A DNA stretch of 64,000 nucleotides, from the NCBI GenBank assembly GCA_037953625.1, contig CM075655.1, forward strand, positions 116,009,001 to 116,073,000, written 5' to 3'. The translations under genes were made by a program, and so were the position numbers. The notes under the pieces were generated by a model. It was not told where the DNA came from, ran no database searches, and was given only the letters and a program-made list of their open reading frames with translations. The stretch comes from Crotalaria pallida. Taxonomy: Eukaryota; Streptophyta; Magnoliopsida; Fabales; Fabaceae. Below are positions 58,551 through 64,000 of this stretch, in pieces (position 1 is the first letter of the stretch; every line of letters starts with the position of its first letter).

Positions 58551-61500
58551 CTAGTTCAATTCATGTTTTGGATCTGCCCACTTTCTTAAATGCAACTTTG
58601 CTTTCTCTGCCTGCAATATTGACCAACAAATTAGAGTCAAACGAGATCAAGCAATCATCGACCAAAATCAATAGGGTTTTGCTAACAATTAGTATTTTTA
58701 AATTATTTATCAAGATTATTAATATTAAAAAAAATCATAAGTGTGTATTTTTTAATATCTTAAAAATACAAAAAATTACATACTTCTATGTATTTTCATT
58801 ATATTTAGCTTTTTAACTACTCCTTCCGGTCCATATTATAAGCACATTTTCTCTCACAAAAAGAGTGCTTATAATATGAACCGGAGGGAGTATGATATTT
58901 GTTAGCATTTGTCTTTTTGTAAGTAGAATTTTTCTAACTCATGCATCTTATCATTAAAAAAATAAATTTAAAAAAGTAAACTTTTAGAAAGAATTAATAT
59001 ATTTAATAAATCAAGAAATAATATTTTAATGGTATACAAACTTTAAAAAAACTAATCCACTGCTACCTTTTAAAATATTTAAGATTAATTTTTTTAATAT
59101 AACAATGTTTTTTTTTAATCTCTTACTCGAGAGATTAAAAAAATACTTCTAAATAAGTGGACAATGTGAAACATTAATGACCAAAAATATAATTTAGACA
59201 AAAAAACCGATCGAATCATTTAGCTAGCTATTTACGAAGAATTATTAGTTGGTCCTGGACCGGATTCATCTCAATTGTTCATCATATTAAAAAATTTTAA
59301 AAATAAATAATAAATAGAGGTGATTGTTTTGGACTATGAAGTCCCGGACCACCTAATAATTTATCAGCTATTTACCTCTTTTTCCCAGTCACACCGGATG
59401 GTAATCAAGCCCAATATCAAAGTCTGAGTTGCTGTTCCACCAAAAATCATCCCAGCCCAGATTCCCTGATTGTTCATTCATCAATAATTATTAATTTTTT
59501 TTTGGAGTGGCATTAATAATATAATAACTACTCCTATATGTTAATATGAAATTCACATTCAAGGCCAGTAAAAAAAAGTTCGAATTGTGTGTGTGTGAGA
59601 GAGAAAACATACCATGACTCCTTGATTAAAGACCCAGCCCATTATAAATCCAAGAGGCACCCCAATAGCATAGTAGCAACCCAAATTTATGTATGCCACA
59701 TACGATTGCCACCCTGATCCCACAGCGACCCCTGTTCAAATTATTCAAGGGGAAAAAAAAAAAAAACATACATTATACTTGTATTAGGATTTTACTAACA
59801 TTTGTTAAGGTTCCAAAATTAAAAATAAAAAAATTATACGTTGACATTACTTCATCTTTTTGAAAATTTAAAAATTGTATTTTCTTAATAAATTTTCACT
59901 ATAACAAATATTCTCAGTTTACTTGTTAACATTTGTCACTGTATTATATCATATAGTTGAGTGTATTTGCTGCCATTTCATATCAAAAATATTTGGAAAC
60001 TGAGCTGAGAAGGAGATACCTGACAGAACTGGCTGAACACTGTTAAGCAGAATAGTGAAGGCTAGCAGAAGAGAAAGCTTGTTTACTTCATCAAGGACAG
60101 CTTTGCTAGTAGAGAATATGTAGCCGAATTTATCGTGTAATATCAAAATCAACGTCCAGAAGAAGAGTCCTATTATAATGGATGTCAACACTGATACTGT
60201 AGTAGCAAACTTGGCTCCTTTTCCATTCCCAGCTCCAAGCTCGTTTGCAACCCTCACTCTATAGATTGCATAATGGTAATAGTTTACAAATGTTAATCAG
60301 TACGTTACTATTAATACTAGACACATTTTTACCTATGAGTTCTTGAAAACATCAGTTAATGAAATGAAAGAATGGTACCAAATGATTAAAACATCAATGC
60401 AAGCCTGTGTTAGTTAGATCACGGGATTAAAGTCCCAACAGTTATTATTTTAGATAAAAAATGGTAGACTCTTTATTTTATTTTTTTAATTACTATTTTT
60501 TACATCCTTAATTAAAATAACAGGCGTTGAACTTAGATACTAACTGTAGGTGAGGTTTCCCTGCATGAAACTCTGTCGGCATAGTTCGTACATCTTGAGC
60601 AGTTGAGGCAATTAATCAACCATATTGAATTGCTCAAGTGAATCAACCAAAGTTCGTACACTTTGGTCAAAATAATTAATCAACGAGGACCAGCACTTCT
60701 GGAGTTCCGTCTCTCTCTAGGTTAAATGTCTCTACTCTTAGTACTCCCTTCGGTCGTATTTATAAGATCCTTTTGGGGTTTTTATTTTGGTCCTATTTAT
60801 AAGACCCTTTTTCAATTTTCAATAGCATTTAATTACTTCTTTCCACTAACACCCCTATAAAGTCAACACTTTTTAGAGTTCCAATAATAATTATAGGGAT
60901 AGTTTTGAAAAAGTATATCAAATTTTCACATTTCCAATGTCACTACCACATTTATCCACTCTCTTTGGTGGGAGTGAAAAACCCCAAAAAGATCTTATAA
61001 ATAAGACCGGAGGAGTAGTAAATAAATTTGTTTCTGGACCTTCAATTCCAAGTCTTAAGATTTGATGTATGGTTACGTGGGCTATACCCATTGTCAGAAA
61101 ATAATGAAGGTGATTTAAATTATTGACAAAATGAAAACAACAACATGCCTAACAAGTAAGAACTTTTTCTGACCAAATGTGCGTTTTTTTCTTTTTTAAT
61201 ACTACTACTCATATATGATAAGGGTGTTAGTATGATACAATCAAAAATTGAATGGTTGTTATGCAACCCACTGTTAAACCAATAAAACTTTGTCACCTAA
61301 GACATATATGCCACATCATTACTTAAATTAGTCAAAATTAAGTTTTGCAATTTAGTCCAACATAAAAACTAGATTATTGTATTTTAGTCTTTTTGTACTT
61401 TTAGACAAATTATAAATTTTAATTTTTTTTATATAAAAAAAAATTCTTAAACTCAATTCATCTTCGCTTCTCAAAACTCACCGGCCACCACCACCGCCTC

Positions 61501-64000
61501 CTGCGCCGGCGCCACCGCCGCCACTTCGCCAATAATTGATGAAGATGATGGTGGATCTGGCTAATACGGATAAGGGAGATGATCGAAGAAAGCAGGGAAG
61601 GAAAGGGAATGGCGAGTGGTGGCGGTGGCGCCGGCGCAGGCGGCGGTGACGGTGGATTTTGAGAAGTGAAAATGAGTTCTGGGTTTAAGATTTTTTTTTA
61701 TATAAAAAAAATTAAAATTTATAATTTGTCTATAAGTACAAAAAGAACTAAATTACAATAATCTAGTTTTTATGTTGGACTAAATTGCAAAATTTAATTT
61801 TGACTAATTTAAGTAACGGTGTGGCATACATGTCTTAAGTGGCAAAGTTTTATTAGTTTAAGAATGGATTGCATAGCAACTATTCAATTTTTGATTGCAT
61901 TTTATAAATTTCCATATATAATATTAGATTCATCGAGTTTTTAGAAAGTAGAATGAAAAGAGTTAGATTCATTGAACATAAGGGACTACAACAGTTGGAA
62001 TTTTACAAGAATTGATCGAATAGGGTCAAATTTGGATGACGTAAAACTCAGTTCAATGAAACTAAGGTCGAGATTCTAACAATCTCAAGTGAATTGAGTT
62101 TTGAGTTGCATTATGCGAATAATCCAACTTGGCTCCTTGCTTACTAGTCCTAATTTTTTATCAGTCAACACTGTCCCTACCTCAGTTCGCAGAACCGTGT
62201 CTAATTATTATAATAATTCTTTAAGATGAGAAAGAAAATCAGAAAACGGGGATCGATCACAAACATACACATGCATTTTGTCGGATTATGTAATACTAGT
62301 TTGTATTATTAATATATGAGGCAACTATATTTCCGTGGTCATTCACCGCCAATCCAGAGTCTTCCTAATTAATAAATAAATAACCATTGATGCCTTTTTA
62401 GCTCCACGACAAACACCAGCTCCATTTCTCTACTTATGAATGGTGCACAATTTTGGTTAGACTGGGCAACAATTGCTTTTTTATGCTTGTTTGTCACCAT
62501 ACACATGTTTTTCTTAGTTACTTAGTCAGATTGATTCCGTGATTATGTTGATCATGCATAAAAGAAATCTCATGACGTGTGTTTATTTGTACCTCTCTTC
62601 ATACTTTCCAAATGTCTCAATCACCAGTCAACACTGCAATCTAGTGCGTGTATGCCACAACTTTTGTCATTGTTATGTCATGCAAATCCATCCAATGAGC
62701 TATGTGCTAGTATATGGTTTGTTCTCATCATATTTTAACCTCAGCCATTTGTTTGTATGTCTTATAAGCCTTTAATTTAATTTTTTTATCTGAGCTCACT
62801 GCCATCCATGTTAGGTTATGGCAAGCAATATGGCCTCAATTATTGACTTGGGAAGAAAAATTGGTACAATAAAACAATAATATTAAGCACGAAAGGGGGG
62901 GACACAAGGATAGAAAAAGATAAATTACCCAGTTGCAGCAAAGAATGCCAATGGAATCATCATTTCCAAACCATTTATAGTCATACTGCCAAACAAATTA
63001 AAAAGTTAATAACTAAAAGACACAACAAGGGTAAATACTGAATTTGAAGCTTTGAACAAGGAAGCCAAATCCTAAAAGAGTGCTTCATGTAAAAAGGTAA
63101 TTTAATATATGAGTAATTACCATATGGACAAAGCATCCACAGCAATCTCTGCATTGGGTAGATTTCCAGTCATCAATATGAGAATTCTGTAATACCAATT
63201 CTCCAAGCTGTAGATACAATGATTACAAAAGTACATGATGAATAAGATGATGATACACACACAGCATTTCAATTTTCAAAGAAGGAATGGAAACACAGAA
63301 AAAGGCCATGGACCAACTTTTTCAAAATGTTGTCAGGCAAAAAGGCATGAATAATTTTCTTACAGTACAGTAGTACTCCTACCTTTTACTGACTCACTTC
63401 CTAACAAAAATTAAAGCTTTTGGTTGGAAGAATGGACAATTGTATAAGTTAAAATGTGCTAAAAATCATTGATATACTTTTCTTTTCGTATATAGTGTTT
63501 ATAGAATTTTTGTTTCATGTTTCATATATAATGTTTTTTTATAAAATTCAATACATAAATATTTTTTCAAACATACCCCTGTTTATAATACTCTCTTTCT
63601 CACTTCCAATATCTTTTTCCCTCTTCAATAATGATTTTATAGAAGCATTATAGTCAGAATACACAACTCATGCATAACCTTAAAACATGCAAGGGAGAGA
63701 ATACTTATTTAAAAGAATGGAGGAAGAAAATGTTGATTCAACCAATCAACAATCACTACTTGGTGTCAAGAACCTTTGTTTTCTGTGGAACATACATGTG
63801 GCTAGACAAGAAAAAACTCATCATTTAGTTATCAGAACTTTGATATTAATAGCATGACTCCACAGCATAAATGAGTAGGTGATATTAATTGATATCTTCA
63901 ATAAAAGAGAGGGAGTAAAGCAATTAATACCAGAGCATGACTCCAGAAGCAGCAGAGAGCTTAACAAACTCCCAAATACCAGAGAAAGCTTCCATGGAGA
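58551..64000 (-). CDS. Second MATE/DETOXIFICATION transporter, 5' part outside window
   Basis: Exons seen, coding order: (beyond edge)64000-63931, 63207-63121, 62985-62929, 60258-60020, 59731-59613, 59465-59376, 58610-58551 with TAG. From the third exon on, lengths are 87, 57, 239, 119, 90 and 60 (63 in the neighbour), with the same phases as the gene at 52455-56174, which shows tandem duplication. Product pieces: SMEAFSGIWEFVKLSAASGV; LENWYYRILILMTGNLPNAE; MTINGLEMMIPLAFFAATG; VRVANELGAGNGKGAKFATT; NSVQPVLSGVAVGSGWQSYV; GIWAGMIFGGTATQTLILGL; tail AEKAKLHLRKWADPKHELN. No frame damage in this part. It fits the DTX27/29-like group more typically than its neighbour (LENWYYRILILMTGNLPNAE, no aspartate-lysine change). 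Its fourth visible intron is 2.67 kb against 176 bp in the neighbour, because two transposons inserted there. Confidence 0.93.
58820..58890. mobile_element. Very short Stowaway-like MITE, family D (71 bp hairpin)
   Basis: TA-flanked. CTCCTTCCGGTCCATATTAT and ATAATATGAACCGGAGGGAG are near-perfect inverted ends; loop AAGCACATTTTCTCTCACAA. It sits in the last intron of the second MATE gene and is the reverse of the 19022-19094 copy. Confidence 0.88.
60744..61015. mobile_element. Stowaway-like MITE, family A, in a MATE intron
   Basis: TA at 60742-60743 and 61016-61017. Ends CTCCCTTCGGTCGTATTTAT and ATAAATAAGACCGGAGGAG. Opposite orientation to 28866-29141: GGTCCTATTTATAAGACCCT is near the left and CCCCAAAAAGATCTTATAAA near the right. 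Confidence 0.88.
61249..61917. mobile_element. Foldback MULE-like element with GC-rich insert in both arms
   Basis: Left arm 61249-61535 and right arm 61608-61917 are inverted copies: CAATCAAAAATTGAATGGTT against ACTATTCAATTTTTGATTGC, and AACATAAAAACTAGATTATT against AATAATCTAGTTTTTATGTT. Both inner arms hold a GC-rich block, CTCCTGCGCCGGCGCCACCG on the left and GTGGCGGTGGCGCCGGCGCA on the right, sharply different from the AT-rich outer arms. The loop is about 75 bases (GATGAAGATGATGGTGGATC). The outer arm is related to the 25219-25640 element. The GC-rich block looks like captured gene sequence. No exact target duplication. It is inside an intron of the second MATE gene. Confidence 0.85.
61918..62928. 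other. Remainder of the long MATE intron
   Basis: Intronic sequence of the second MATE gene. The frame at 62539-62775 (plus) has no recognised product and lies antisense in the intron. Confidence 0.5.

Noticed and set aside
1..64000. CRISPR arrays, operons, bacterial-type regulatory sites
   Set aside because: The window is plant nuclear DNA with spliced genes; no direct-repeat/spacer array is present.

Overview
The window is nuclear DNA from a flowering plant, very AT-rich and dominated by small DNA transposons. All multi-exon genes have GT..AG introns, and the encoded proteins match angiosperm families. The repeat style (many Stowaway-type MITEs) and gene content suit a eudicot, possibly a legume, but the sequence does not prove the species.

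Genes. (1) At the left edge, minus strand, the first 16 codons of a gene with a TATA box upstream; its N-terminus recalls ESR/DORNROSCHEN-type AP2/ERF proteins (weak). (2) At 29683-29949, plus strand, an 88-aa protein with a CLCSPTTHAGSFRCRLHR signature, with a short 5'-UTR intron. (3) At 32004-34860, minus strand, a complete four-exon BTB/POZ-NPH3 gene (633 aa) very close to Arabidopsis At1g67900. Genes 2 and 3 may form a conserved neighbour pair. (4) At 52455-56174, minus strand, a complete eight-exon MATE/DETOXIFICATION transporter (492 aa). (5) At 58551-64000, minus strand, the seven 3' exons of a second MATE gene whose 5' part lies beyond the window. The two MATE genes share exon lengths and phases and are tandem duplicates. 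Between them is an orphan exon-like stretch (56677-56911) that I do not recognise.

Mobile DNA. About 20 MITEs have CTCCCTCC-type ends and TA target duplications (Stowaway, Tc1/mariner), in at least seven sequence families. Other elements are: a 1.04-kb hAT element with an 8-bp target duplication whose right half plus flank was tandemly duplicated (14761-16897); a palindromic 9-bp-TSD MULE-like element nested inside a Stowaway copy (12201-12696) with a sibling at 22468-22964; two more foldback elements at 25219-25640 and 61249-61917, the latter with a GC-rich insert in both arms and sitting in an intron of the second MATE gene; a long GTACGCC-rich palindrome at about 3255-3985; and two tRNA-derived SINEs with clear target duplications (38628-38839 plus, 58125-58231 minus).

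Region by region: 0-29 kb is gene-poor and repeat-rich; 29-35 kb is the small-protein/BTB-NPH3 gene island; 35-52 kb is intergenic with scattered MITEs and simple repeats; 52-64 kb is the MATE tandem array. I saw no RNA genes, organellar insertions or recognisable retrotransposon coding regions.
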